A stretch of DNA of 64,000 bases from AP-15 sp963795485 (GCA_963795485.1 CAWCIL010000025.1:1-64000), one strand, 5' to 3'. Counted from the first letter of the stretch, positions 36,802-46,423 are shown. Translations and numbers: made by a program. Notes: generated from the sequence alone by a model not told the origin.

Positions 36802-39416
36802 TCAGATGACGCCCTCCTCGGCGAGCCGCTCGACCTCGCTCGGGCTGCGGCCGAGCAATTCGGTCAACACCCACATATTGTCCTCGCCGTAGCAGGGCGC
36901 GCCGCGATTGGTCGGGCCGCCAATGTAGGCGGGAGTGGCGGAGAATTTCATCGGCAGTTCATAGATCGGCCAAGTGCCGATCTTGGTGCCGGTGACCTCG
37001 GTCAGCCATTTGAGATGGCGCAGCTGCGGGTCGGCCTCGACCCGATCCTCGGCGTTCTGGCACACCCCGGCCGGCACCCCGGCGCGCTGCAATTTGATCA
37101 TGCAGTCATAGCGATCTTGGGTGCGGGTCCAGGCTTCGACCACCCCATCGAGCGCATCCTGATGCGAGAGCCGGTGCTCCAGGGTATCGAACCGCCGGTC
37201 GTCGAGCCACGCGCTCCGCTCCGCGGCCTGAGCCAACGCGCGCCATTCGCCATCGGTAAAGCAGGCGATCGCGATCCAGCGGTCGTGGCCGGCGCAGGGA
37301 TAGGCGCCGTGCGGCGCCGCCGGCTTATAGGGCGAGCGGTTGCCGTAGCGCCGCCATTCGCGCCCGTTGGCCGACCAGTCGAGGATCGTCGCCCCGGTCA
37401 GGAAGATCCCCGACTCGCATTGCGACGCGTCGATCCACTGGCCCTCGCCGGTGCGCTCGCGGTGATAGATCGCGCCGAGCAAGGCCAGCGCATAGCCATA
37501 GGCGCCCATCCAGTCGAGATAGGAATAGCCCCAGCCGACCGGCATCGCCGGCTCGGGCAGGCCCGACATGTCGCCCTGGCCGCCGAAGGCCGCGGCCACC
37601 GGGCCGACGGTGCGCATCCGCCCGTAGGTGCCGTGCGCGCCCATACCCGATTGCTGGATGTAGATGATGTCGGGGCGGATGCCCTTCATCACGTCGTAGC
37701 CGAGCCCGAGGCGCTGCAAGACGCCGGGCGAGAACCCTTCCGCCACGACATCGCAGACGCGCACCAGGTCCTTGGCGATCTGCAAGCCCTTCGGGTGGCG
37801 GATGTTCAGCGAAATGCCGCGCTTGCCGGCGTTCTTGTTGTTGAACTGGCCGCCCATGTCGGAGTTGCGCACGCCGGGCAATGGACCGGTCGCCGCATCG
37901 CGCGCCGCGCGCCCGCCGACCGGCGCCATCGCCGCCAGCCTTGTATCGGGGTTGTCCTTCCACTCGACCTTGAAGCTTTCCGCACCCATCGCGGCGAGAA
38001 ACCGCGTGCCGCCGGCCGAAGCGAGGAACCAAGCGAAATCGAGGATTTTTATGCCCTGCAGCGGGAACGGTTTCTGGTGCAATGCCGAAAGCCGCGGGTT
38101 CGCCGCGATGCGGGGCTCGGCGGGTACACTCGGACGCCGCGCCGCCTCACCCAAAACTGCGGCCGTGTCCTCGCCAAGCAGCGGCGCGCGGCGCCCGACC
38201 TGCCAGCTCGTTTTGGTGCTGAGCCATTTGCTGGTCGGATAGCGAAAGCTGCGGCCGTGCTCCGGATGCCCGACATCGGCAAAGGTTTTGCGCGTCAGCC
38301 AGTGCTCGTCCTGCGCATTCTCGTGCGGCTTGCGCAACGGCGCCCATAAGAGCCCGGCGTCCTGCGCCTCGCGCCACGGCATGTCGGCATAGGTCCAGCC
38401 GCGGATAAAGCGCTGCACGATGTCGAGCATGTGCGCCCGCGTCTCGTCGCCGGCGGCGGTGCCGGGCACCTGACGCGCCCGAAGATCCACGTCCGGGGCC
38501 GGCGGCTGCAAATCGGCCTGCATGCCGTATTTCGACAACAGCGGCACCAGGTTCTTCAGGTCGCGCGCACCCATGCCGTGCGACATGAACCAGCGCCCAT
38601 CCTTGGTGTGGCAGATGCCGGGCGAGTGGTTCGGGATCTCGGCCGCGTGACGATTGGTCAGGCGCCACAACGGCACGCGCCGCATAACCCAATACATGAT
38701 GTCCTGCTCGGGATTCTTCGACACCGCCTCGTGGACCGCGACCGAGAACGTCCTGCCCCCGACCGCTCCTATGCCGATGGATCAGTGCCCCGATGATCCC
38801 GGTCGCCAGCTGCTCGCCGGCAATGTGATAGGCGTGCCAGATCTGCGGCGCGATCGGCGGCGTGTCGTATTCGAAGTTGGGGTCCGGGTCGTAGCCGCAA
38901 TTCATCATCACGCCGCCCAGCGCCAGATGAACGAGGTCCGAGCCTTTGAAATCCTGCCACGGCCCGTCGTCGCCGAACGGTGTCATCCGCGCAGTCACCA
39001 GCAGCGGAAACCGCTCGCCGAGCGCCATACGATCGAGCCCCAATGCCGCGTTCAGCGCGCCGCAGCTCGCATCGAGCAGCACGTCGGCGCCGCCGAGCAG
39101 GCGGAGCAGATCCTCGCGCGCCTCAGCCTCGCGCAGATCGAGCACGACGGATTTTTTGTTGCGGTTGTAGTTCCAGAAGAACAGCGAGCGCTCCGGGCCG
39201 GCACGATCGTCGAGAAACGGGCCGATCCGGCGGGTGGCGTTGCCTTCCGGCGGTTCGATCTTGACCACCTCGGCGCCGAGGCCGGCGAGCAGCAGCCCCG
39301 ACATATTCCGCGCGTTCATCGGCGATTTCGACCACCCGCAGCCCGGCCAGCATCCCGGGACCAGCGTTGCCCATCATCTCGCCCGGCCCACGCGCGACAG
39401 GACCCGCCTCCGTCAT
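36802..39416 (-). CDS. Double-length CaiB/BaiF CoA-transferase (two fused domains)
   Basis: Two extra bases (a G run near 39300 and GG near 38755) split this gene; corrected length is 870 residues. Domain 1 (about 20-400) has GLLLAGLGAEVVKIEPPEGN and FFWNYNRNKKSVVLDL. Its expected catalytic region reads APQIWHAYHIAGEQLATG, without the Asp. Domain 2 (about 430-870) restarts with GIKILDFAWFLASAGGTRFLA, SFKVEWK and NIRHPKG, and has a candidate catalytic Asp in YSYLDWMGAYG. Such long forms probably act as pseudo-dimers. The start at 39416 (MTEAGPV) is a guess. The acyl-CoA substrate is unknown. Confidence 0.88.
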
Positions 39417-39620
39417 CGCGCTTTCCCCTCTCAGTCTTATTGCCCTGGCGCCCGGTCGAGCAGCGGGGCTGCCCATCGCTGTCGAGCGAGGGATTGTGGA
39501 GGACACAGCGAAGTTGTCAACTTGGTGGCCTGTCATACCTGATGTCCGCCGGCCGACTTCGAAACGCCTCGCAGAACCTCTCAATCGGCAGCAGAGAAAC
39601 TGAGCATGCCGCGGCGATAC

Positions 39621-39646
39621 CTTATGCTATGTTATATAGTTGCCTA
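39621..39646 (+). promoter_or_regulatory. AT-rich imperfect palindrome upstream of metal ABC transporter; candidate metalloregulator site
   Basis: CTAT-GTTAT-ATAG (39627-39639) lies within an AT-rich patch unusual for this genome, 40 bases before the binding-protein ATG. It resembles the ATGTTATA core of alphaproteobacterial Zur boxes and could equally be a TATATA-type -10 element. Identification is tentative. Confidence 0.3.
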
Positions 39647-39678
39647 GCTTGGGCCGCGCCCGGACGGAGGCGAGCGGC

Positions 39679-40539
39679 ATGCGTCACCTGATTGTCATCT
39701 GGCTCGTCGCCTGCGTCATCGGAATCCCGACGGCCGGTGCGGCGCCGCTCAGGATTGTCGCCGCCGAGAATTTCTATGGCGACATCGCCCGGCAGATCGG
39801 CGGCGGCGAGGTCGCGGTCATCAGCATCCTGACCAACCCGGACCAGGATCCGCATGAATTCGAGGCGAGCCCATCGACCGCGCGGGCGTTGGCCGGCGCT
39901 CGCCTCGTCATCTACAATGGCGTCGATTACGACCCGTGGGCGGTCAAGCTGTTGTCCGCCTCGCCCTCCGCCTCGCGCCTGGTCGTCGTCGCGGCGAGCC
40001 TCGTGCACAAGAAACCCGGCGACAACCCGCATCTCTGGTACGAGCCTGGCACGATGCCGGCGCTCGCCGAGGACCTCGCCGACACCCTTGCCAAGCTCGA
40101 TCCCGCGCACCGGGCCGACTACGCGCAACGCCTAGAATCATTTCAGCAATCGATCAAACCACTCGACGCGAAAATTGCCATGCTGCGTCGAAAATATGCC
40201 GGGACGACGGTCGCCGCCACCGAGCCGGTTTTTGGCTATATGGCGGAGGCGTTGGGTCTCGCGATGCGCGACCGGCGCTTTCAGCTCGCGGTCATGAACG
40301 ACACCGAGCCCAGCGCCGCCGACATCGCCAAGTTTGAGAACGACCTTCGGTCGAAGGTGGTCAAGGCATTGATATATAACGACCAAACTAGCGAGGCGCT
40401 GACTCGGCATATGCGTGCGATCGCGACCGAGGCCGGGGTGCCGGTGGTCGGTGTCAGCGAGACCGAGCCTCGGGGAAAGGATTACCAGGAGTGGATGATC
40501 TCGCAGCTCGATGCGCTCGACCGCGCGCTCGCCCGTTAG
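39679..40539 (+). CDS. Metal (Zn/Mn) ABC transporter substrate-binding protein, cluster A-I
   Basis: 286 residues with signal peptide (to about residue 21, GIPTAGA). It captures a divalent metal in the periplasm. Likely ligands are His59 (DPHEF), His118 (NPHLW), Glu182 (ATEPVFGY) and Asp235 (YNDQTS). The His-His-Glu-Asp set matches manganese-type PsaA rather than ZnuA/TroA, which use His at the third place. The His-rich loop of ZnuA is absent. The ATPase frame begins before its stop, so the operon is tightly coupled. CGGAGGCGAGC is the ribosome-binding site. Confidence 0.92.
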   Translation: MRHLIVIWLVACVIGIPTAGAAPLRIVAAENFYGDIARQIGGGEVAVISILTNPDQDPHEFEASPSTARALAGARLVIYNGVDYDPWAVKLLSASPSASRLVVVAASLVHKKPGDNPHLWYEPGTMPALAEDLADTLAKLDPAHRADYAQRLESFQQSIKPLDAKIAMLRRKYAGTTVAATEPVFGYMAEALGLAMRDRRFQLAVMNDTEPSAADIAKFENDLRSKVVKALIYNDQTSEALTRHMRAIATEAGVPVVGVSETEPRGKDYQEWMISQLDALDRALAR

Positions 40540-41366
40540 CGGGCTGGGCGATCGAGCTCGACCGGGTGACGATCGCCCGCGGGCGGCGAATCGTGCTCTC
40601 CGAGGTCAGCGCCGCAATCCGGCCGGGCGAGTTCATCGGCGTGTTCGGTCCCAACGGGGCCGGCAAGACGACGCTGCTGCACACGATATTGGGGCTGCTG
40701 CGGCCCGCGTCCGGCAAGATCAGGGTTCTCGGCGCAACGCCGCGGCGCGGCAACCGCGCCGCCGGCTATCTTCCGCAACAGCGCGCCGCCGTCGCCGACC
40801 TGCCGATCTGCGCTTGGGATTTCGTGGCAAGTGCGCTCGACGGAGAGCGCTGGGGGCTGCCGCTGACCGGCCGCCGCGGGCGAGGGGAAGTGGATCGCGC
40901 CATCGCGACGGTCGGAGCGGGTCAGCTCGCAAGGCGGCGCCTGGCCGAACTCTCGGGCGGCGAATTGCAGCGGCTGCTGCTGGCCCAGGCATTGCTCGGC
41001 AAACCGCAGTTGCTGCTGCTCGATGAGCCGCTGATCAGCCTCGATCCGCAATTCCAGCAGTCGGTCGTCGCGCTGGTCAAGCGCATCCAGCAATCGCTCG
41101 GAATGACGGTCCTGTTCACCGCGCATGACCTCAACCCGCTGCTCGGCATCATGGACCGGGTGCTCTATCTGGGGCGTGGCCGGGCCGCGCTCGGCAGGGT
41201 CGACGAGGTGGTCACCAACGAGGGCCTGTCGCGCCTCTATGGAACTCCGATCGAGGTGTTGCGCGTCAACGGCCGCATCCTGGTCGTTGCCGGACATGGC
41301 CCGATCGAGGCCGAAGCCCACCGCCACGACGCCGGCCGCAATCGCGCAAATTGGCCAGATGTTTGA
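40491..41366 (+). CDS. Metal ABC transporter ATP-binding protein
   Basis: 291 residues from GTG 40491, overlapping the binding-protein gene by 49 bases; no later ATG precedes the Walker A motif, so a GTG start is needed. Walker A GPNGAGKTT, signature LSGGELQRLLLAQAL, Walker B LLLLDEPLISLD and the H-loop TAHD are intact. It energises uptake through the membrane permease that follows, whose ATG overlaps this gene's stop (ATGTTTGA). Similar to ZnuC/MntB-type ATPases. Confidence 0.93.
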   Translation: MDDLAARCARPRARPLAGWAIELDRVTIARGRRIVLSEVSAAIRPGEFIGVFGPNGAGKTTLLHTILGLLRPASGKIRVLGATPRRGNRAAGYLPQQRAAVADLPICAWDFVASALDGERWGLPLTGRRGRGEVDRAIATVGAGQLARRRLAELSGGELQRLLLAQALLGKPQLLLLDEPLISLDPQFQQSVVALVKRIQQSLGMTVLFTAHDLNPLLGIMDRVLYLGRGRAALGRVDEVVTNEGLSRLYGTPIEVLRVNGRILVVAGHGPIEAEAHRHDAGRNRANWPDV

Positions 41367-42202
41367 GTACGATTTCATGCGCACCGCCTTTATGGCGGGC
41401 GGGGTGGTGGCGGTCGTTGCCGGCACCGTCGGGTTCTTTCTGGTGCTGCGCAACCTGACCTTTGCGGGCCACGCGCTGTCGCATGTGGGTTTCGCCGGTG
41501 CCACCGGCTCGGTGCTGCTCGGGATCGGCGCGCTCTGGGGGCTGCTCGTTTTCACCCTGATCGCGGCGGTGGCGATGGGGGTGCTCGGCGACCGGCTGCG
41601 CCAGCGCGACGTGGCGGTCGGCATTGTTCTTTCGCTGGCGCTGGGGCTAGGCGTGCTGTTTTTGTACCTTTACACGACCAGCGCCACCGAGGCGACGGCG
41701 ATCCTATTCGGCAATCTGCTCGGCGTCAGCCTGGGCACCCTCTGGGGTCTGCTGGGGCTGAGCCTCGTCAGCCTCCTCGCCCTCGCGGCGATGTCGCGGC
41801 CGCTGCTGTTCGCCACCTTGGAGCCCGAGCTGGCCGAGGCGAAGGGCGTCCCGCTGCGGCTCGTCTCGGTGCTGTTTCTTGCGGTCGTGGCGATCGCCGT
41901 CGCCGAATTCGGCGCAGGTCGTCGGCGTGCTCTTGGTGTTCGCGCTGATGGTGGGGCCGGCAGCCGCGTCCTTGCGGCTGGCCTCGCGCCTGCGCACGGG
42001 CGCCATCCTTTCGGTCGTTCTGGCGCTGGCCGAAACCTGGGGCGGCATCGCCCTCGCCTATTGGACCGACTGGCCGACCACCTTTTGGATCGTGCTGTTG
42101 AGCTGTCTCGTTTATTTCCTCACATTCGCGAAAAGCCCCGGCCGTGCCGTGATGCCGTTTGAGCTGCCGGACCGCGCCGATCAGTCGTCCGATCTCGCCT
42201 GA
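41359..42202 (+). CDS. Metal ABC transporter permease (ZnuB/MntC-type)
   Basis: Start MFEYDFMRTAFMAGGVVAVVAG. An extra base near 41915 shifts the frame; corrected length is 280 residues with about eight transmembrane segments. The block FAGHALSHVGFAGATGS and the later VVGVLLVFALMVGPAAASL are typical of ABC-3 family permeases. It completes the operon: binding protein, ATPase, permease. Confidence 0.92.
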
Positions 42203-42238
42203 GAAGGCCTTTGCGTGGCCGATCCGGGACCGCGTGTC

Positions 42239-42293
42239 GAGCGCGGGGCGGGTGCAACCCGCCATGCCGGGCACGAAACGAATGGCGGGCTGC
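42239..42293 (+). repeat. Intergenic repeat, copy 1 (left of oxc)
   Basis: About 55 bases starting GAGCGCGGGGCGGGTGCAAC and ending near AATGGCGGGCTGC. It contains the perfect hairpin GGCGGGT-gca-ACCCGCC (42247-42263). An inverted copy lies at 44109-44163 on the other side of oxc, with the hairpin stem identical and only the loop changed. Confidence 0.75.
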
Positions 42294-42374
42294 CCCCGGC
42301 TTCCGCCAGGGTTCACCCGCCTTGCGGTTTGGCCTAGAACCCTGGTGCGCACCGGGCCAAAAAGGGTGAACGAA

Positions 42375-44063
42375 ATGAGCGAAGCGGAGATGACGGATGG
42401 CTTTCACCTGGTGGTGGAGGCGCTGAAGCTGAACGGGGTGGACACGATCTTTGGGGTGGCCGGCATCCCGATCACCGATCTCTTGCGCTTGGCGCAGTCG
42501 GAGGGGATCCGCTATCTCGGCTTTCGGCATGAGCAGTCGGCCGGGAACGCGGCGGCGATCGCCGGGTATCTGACCCAGAAGCCGGGGATCTGCATGACGG
42601 TTTCGGCGCCGGGCTTTCTGAACGGGCTAGTGGCGCTCGCCAACGCAACGACCAATTGTTTCCCGATGATCATGATCAGCGGGTCGAGCGACCGGACGAT
42701 CGTCGATCTCGAGCAGGGCGACTACGAGGAGATGGACCAGCTCGCCGCGGCCCGGCCCTATGCCAAGGCGGCCTACCGCGTCAACCGCCCGCAGGACATC
42801 GGCATCGGCGTGGCACGGGCGATCCGCGCTGCCGTCTCGGGGCGCCCGGGCGGCGTCTATCTCGACCTGACGGCCGAGGTGCTAGGCTCCGCGCTCGACC
42901 TCGAGACGGCGAAGAAGTCGCTGATCAAGGTGGTCGATCCGGCGCCGCCGCAGCCTCCTGCGCCGGAAGCAGTCGCGCGCGCCCTCGAATTGCTGGCGAA
43001 TGCGCAGCGCCCGCTCGCGATCCTCGGCAAGGGTGCGGCTTATGCGCGGGCGGACGAGGAAATCCGCTCCTTTGTCGAGAGCACCGGCATCCCGTTCCTG
43101 CCGATGTCGATGGCCAAGGGCCTGCTGCCCGACGACCACCCGCAATCCGCTGCCGCTGCTCGCTCCTATGCGATCGGCCAGGCCGATGTCGTGATCTTGG
43201 CCGGGGCCCGGCTCAACTGGCTGCTGTCGCACGGAAGGGCGCCCTTGTGGTCGGCGGCCACGCGGTTTGTGCAGGTGGACATCTCGCCGACCGAGTTCGA
43301 CAGCAACCGGGCGATCGCGGCCCCGGTCGTCGGCGACATCAAATCGGTGTTCGCGGCGTTCAACGCCGCGATGAAGCCGGGGCAGGTCAAGCGGCAATCC
43401 GTCTGGATGGACGAGATCGGCAAGCGCAAAACGCAGAATGTCGAGCGCATGGCGGCACGCCTCAACGCCGATCCGAGCCCGATGAATTTTTCCTCCGCAC
43501 TGCGCGCCGTGCGCAACGCGCTCGCCACCCAGCCCGATGTCTATATTGTCAACGAGGGCGCCAACACGCTCGATTTCGGCCGCAACATCATCGACATGGA
43601 CAAGCCCCGCCACCGGCTCGACAGCGGCACCTGGGGGGTCATGGGGATCGGCATGGGCTACGCCGTCGGCGCCGCCGCGGTGACCGGCAAGCCGGTGGTC
43701 GCGATCGAGGGCGACAGCGCCTTTGGCTTCAGCGGCATGGAGATCGAGACGATCTGCCGCTACGGATTGCCGGTCACGACCGTCGTCTTCAACAACAACG
43801 GCGTCTACCGCGGCGACATGCCCGGCAACCCGTACTCGCCGACCGGCCTGCTGCGCGACGCGCATTACGAAAAGATCATCGAGGCGTTCGGTGGGGCGGG
43901 CTACCACGCGACCGACACGCCCGGCCTGACCAAGGCGGTCAGCGAGGCGCTGGCGTCAGGCAAGCCGGCGCTGATCAACGCCGTCATCGACCCGACCGCC
44001 GGCACCGAGAGCGGCCACATCCAGAGCCTCAACCCGAGGAGCGCCGCCGCCGCCAGGAAGTGA
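42375..44063 (+). CDS. oxc: Oxalyl-CoA decarboxylase
   Basis: A 562-residue thiamine diphosphate enzyme that decarboxylates oxalyl-CoA to formyl-CoA in oxalate breakdown. Family-specific blocks: YLGFRHEQSAGNAAAIAG (catalytic Glu region), MTVSAPGFLNGLVALANATT, VDLEQGDYEEMDQL, GLLPDDHPQSAAAARS and GARLNWLLSHG. The ThDP/Mg motif is IEGDSAFGFSGMEIETICRY with NNN. Its partner is normally a formyl-CoA transferase of the CaiB family; three such genes (one double) occur in the window but none adjacent. The start at 42375 follows GGTGAACGAA. Confidence 0.93.
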   Translation: MSEAEMTDGFHLVVEALKLNGVDTIFGVAGIPITDLLRLAQSEGIRYLGFRHEQSAGNAAAIAGYLTQKPGICMTVSAPGFLNGLVALANATTNCFPMIMISGSSDRTIVDLEQGDYEEMDQLAAARPYAKAAYRVNRPQDIGIGVARAIRAAVSGRPGGVYLDLTAEVLGSALDLETAKKSLIKVVDPAPPQPPAPEAVARALELLANAQRPLAILGKGAAYARADEEIRSFVESTGIPFLPMSMAKGLLPDDHPQSAAAARSYAIGQADVVILAGARLNWLLSHGRAPLWSAATRFVQVDISPTEFDSNRAIAAPVVGDIKSVFAAFNAAMKPGQVKRQSVWMDEIGKRKTQNVERMAARLNADPSPMNFSSALRAVRNALATQPDVYIVNEGANTLDFGRNIIDMDKPRHRLDSGTWGVMGIGMGYAVGAAAVTGKPVVAIEGDSAFGFSGMEIETICRYGLPVTTVVFNNNGVYRGDMPGNPYSPTGLLRDAHYEKIIEAFGGAGYHATDTPGLTKAVSEALASGKPALINAVIDPTAGTESGHIQSLNPRSAAAARK

Positions 44064-44108
44064 GGATGCCGCGGTTCGGTCGGGTGCGTACCAAGCCCTC
44101 CCGGTTTG

Positions 44109-44163
44109 GCGCAACCCGCCATTGCTTCGGGCGGCACGGCGGGTTCCACCCGCCCCGCGCTCG
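44109..44163 (-). repeat. Intergenic repeat, copy 2, inverted (right of oxc)
   Basis: On the minus strand this reads GAGCGCGGGGCGGGTGGAAC and continues to AATGGCGGGTTGCGCC, matching copy 1 at 42239-42293. The internal hairpin is GGCGGGT-tcc-ACCCGCC (44138-44154). It lies in the 274-base gap before chrA, which holds nothing else recognised. Confidence 0.75.
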
Positions 44164-44337
44164 GGATGTGGTTCGAGACGCGCCTGCGGCGCTCCTCAGG
44201 ATGAGATAAGCTATTGATGGTATTTGGGAGTTTCCTCTTCTTGCGGAAGCCGAGGAGCGGCTGTCTCGACGGGCGCGCCGCGCTGATCCAAGCTACGTGC
44301 AACTCCTTCGCATCCTCCTCGGCACGGGGACGGTGAC

Positions 44338-45585
44338 ATGAATGCGGTGGCGGCCGAGAGCATTGCTCGCCAGCGCGGCTCGGCGTTCGAGGTGTTGCGC
44401 ATCTTTATTCGGCTGGGGCTGACCTCGTTTGGCGGGCCGGTCGCGCATCTGGGATATTTCCGGGCCGAGCTGGTAGAACGCCGCCGCTGGCTCGACGAGG
44501 CGGCCTTCGCCGACATTGTGGCGCTCTGCCAGTTTCTGCCCGGGCCGGCCAGCAGCCAAACCGGGATCAGCCTGGGCATGCTGCGCGCCGGCCTGCCGGG
44601 AGGCTTCGCCGCCTGGCTCGGCTTTACCGCACCCTCGGCCGCGGCGATGATCCTTTTCGGCTACGGTGTCACCGCGTTCGGAAATCTTGCGCATGCCCCG
44701 TGGCTGCACGGGCTCAAGATCGTCGCCGTCGCGGTCGTCGCCAATGCGGTCTGGGGGATGGCGCGCAATCTGTGCCCCGATCGCCCGCGCGCCACCATCG
44801 CGGTCGGCGCCGCGGTCCTGGCATTGGCGGTGCCGTCATCCGCCGGCCAGGTCGGCGCCATCGCCGCCGGCGGGCTGATCGGCTGGGCCCTGTGGCGCAA
44901 CAGTCCGGCGCTGGTGGGGCCGACGCCGGAGGAACCGGTGCCGCTGGCGATTCGCCTGCCGCGCGCCTTGTCGGTCGCCGCCGGGATCGCCTTTGTCGCC
45001 CTCCTGATCGGCCTGCCGGTGCTCGCCGCCAGGGTGCCCTTGCACACGGTCGCGCTGATCAATTCGTTCTACCGCTCGGGTGCCTTGGTGTTCGGAGGCG
45101 GCCACGTCGTGCTGCCATTGCTGCAGGCCTCGGTGGTGCCGCCCGGCTGGATCGGCAACAACGCCTTTCTCGCCGGCTATGGCGCCGCCCAGGCGGTGCC
45201 GGGGCCGCTCTTCACCTTTTCCGCCTATCTCGGCACGGTCATGCAGCCTGGCCCCAATGGCTGGCTCGGCGGCCTGATCTGTCTGGTTGCCATTTTCCTG
45301 CCGTCTTTTCTGCTGCTGATTGCCGCGTTGCCGTTCTGGGACGGGCTGCGGCATCGCCATGGGGTGCGCTCGGCATTGCGCGGGGTCAACGCCGCGGTCG
45401 TCGGCGTGCTGCTGGCGGCGCTTTATCACCCGGTCTGGACCAGCGCCATCCTGATGCCGGCGGATTTCGCGATCGCGATCGCGGCGTTCCTGCTGCTGGC
45501 GATGTGGAAGGCGCCGCCCTGGCTGGTGGTGATCTTGGGCGCGCTGACGGCGACGATGGTTGCCTGGCTCCCCGGATCGGGGTAA
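44338..45585 (+). CDS. chrA: Chromate transporter, ChrA family
   Basis: 415 residues with two homologous CHR halves. Half 1 begins IFIRLGLTSFGGPVAHLGYF and has ALCQFLPGPASSQTGISLG. Half 2 begins NSFYRSGALVFGGGHVVLPLL and has GYGAAQAVPGPLFTFSAYLG. These FGGP/FGGGH and PGP motifs define the long-chain CHR family that exports chromate from the cytosol. About ten membrane segments are expected. No chrB regulator is nearby, so other anion roles remain possible. Start ATG 44338 after GGGGACGGTGAC. Confidence 0.93.
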   Translation: MNAVAAESIARQRGSAFEVLRIFIRLGLTSFGGPVAHLGYFRAELVERRRWLDEAAFADIVALCQFLPGPASSQTGISLGMLRAGLPGGFAAWLGFTAPSAAAMILFGYGVTAFGNLAHAPWLHGLKIVAVAVVANAVWGMARNLCPDRPRATIAVGAAVLALAVPSSAGQVGAIAAGGLIGWALWRNSPALVGPTPEEPVPLAIRLPRALSVAAGIAFVALLIGLPVLAARVPLHTVALINSFYRSGALVFGGGHVVLPLLQASVVPPGWIGNNAFLAGYGAAQAVPGPLFTFSAYLGTVMQPGPNGWLGGLICLVAIFLPSFLLLIAALPFWDGLRHRHGVRSALRGVNAAVVGVLLAALYHPVWTSAILMPADFAIAIAAFLLLAMWKAPPWLVVILGALTATMVAWLPGSG

Positions 45586-45628
45586 GCGACGGAGGCGCAA
45601 TTTTGCCGGCACCGGGGGGTAGCGGCCA

Positions 45629-46423
45629 ATGGCGAGGGGACTCTTTGTTCTTTGTGTTCTGCTGATCGGCATGGCCGCCGCGCGCGCCGCCGAGCCGCCG
45701 AGCCTCTATCTCGAGCTGCTGACCTGGCCCGAGCTGCGCGATCAGATCCAAGGGGGCAAGACGACAATTCTGATCCCGATCGGCGGGACCGAACAGAATG
45801 GCCCGCAGATGGCGCTCGGCAAGCACAATGTGCGAGTCCACGTGTTCGCGGCCAAGATCGCCGCGGCGCTCGGCAACGCGCTGGTGGCGCCGGTCATCGC
45901 CTATGTGCCGGAAGGCAACATCGACCATCCCGAGGGGCATCTGAAGTTTCCCGGCACGATCACCATTCCGGTCGGCGCTTTCGAGCAGACCCTCGAATAC
46001 GCGGCCAAGAGCTTCAAGCTCGCCGGCTTCCGCAACATCGTCTTTCTGGGCGACCACGGCGGCTACCAGAAGGCCGACGAGGCGGTGGCGCAACGGCTCG
46101 ACCGCGAATGGGCGGGCACGCCGGTGCGCGCCTTCGCGCTGACCGAATATTACCGGGCGAGCGAAGACGAGTTCGGGCAGCTGCTGAAGAGCAAAGGCTA
46201 CAGCGAGGCAGAGATCGGGAGCCATGCCGGGCTGCTCGACACCTCGCTGATGATGGCGGCCGACCCCAGCCTGGTGCGCGACGATCTGCTGGGCGAGACC
46301 AAGCCCGGCGACGGCGTCCACGGCGACCCGCGCCGTTCGAGCGCGGCGCTCGGCCGGCTCGGCCTCGATCTGATCGTCACCCGAACCGTCGCCGCCATCA
46401 GGGACGATATCGCCCGCCGCTGA
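45629..46423 (+). CDS. Exported creatininase-family protein with altered metal site
   Basis: 264 residues. Signal peptide ARGLFVLCVLLIGMAAARAAE, unlike cytosolic creatininase. The fold motif IPIGGTEQNGPQMALGKHN aligns with GSTEQHGPHLPLGTD, so the metal-ligand His after EQ is Asn and the expected Asp is His. GDHGGYQKAD matches the NGHGGN block, and GSHAGLLDTSLMM the HAGxxETS block, with the Glu replaced. Catalytic competence is therefore uncertain. Creatininase-family amidases act on cyclic or amide bonds. It is followed 64 bases later by a beta-propeller protein gene. Confidence 0.85.
   Translation: MARGLFVLCVLLIGMAAARAAEPPSLYLELLTWPELRDQIQGGKTTILIPIGGTEQNGPQMALGKHNVRVHVFAAKIAAALGNALVAPVIAYVPEGNIDHPEGHLKFPGTITIPVGAFEQTLEYAAKSFKLAGFRNIVFLGDHGGYQKADEAVAQRLDREWAGTPVRAFALTEYYRASEDEFGQLLKSKGYSEAEIGSHAGLLDTSLMMAADPSLVRDDLLGETKPGDGVHGDPRRSSAALGRLGLDLIVTRTVAAIRDDIARR

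Noticed and set aside
36643..38349. 568-codon plus-strand open frame opposite the double CoA-transferase
   Set aside because: No recognisable protein; it mirrors the codon structure of the true gene on the other strand.
42656..44209. 517-codon open frame overlapping oxc in another frame
   Set aside because: Gln/Arg/Pro-rich frame-shifted translation of oxc with no motifs.
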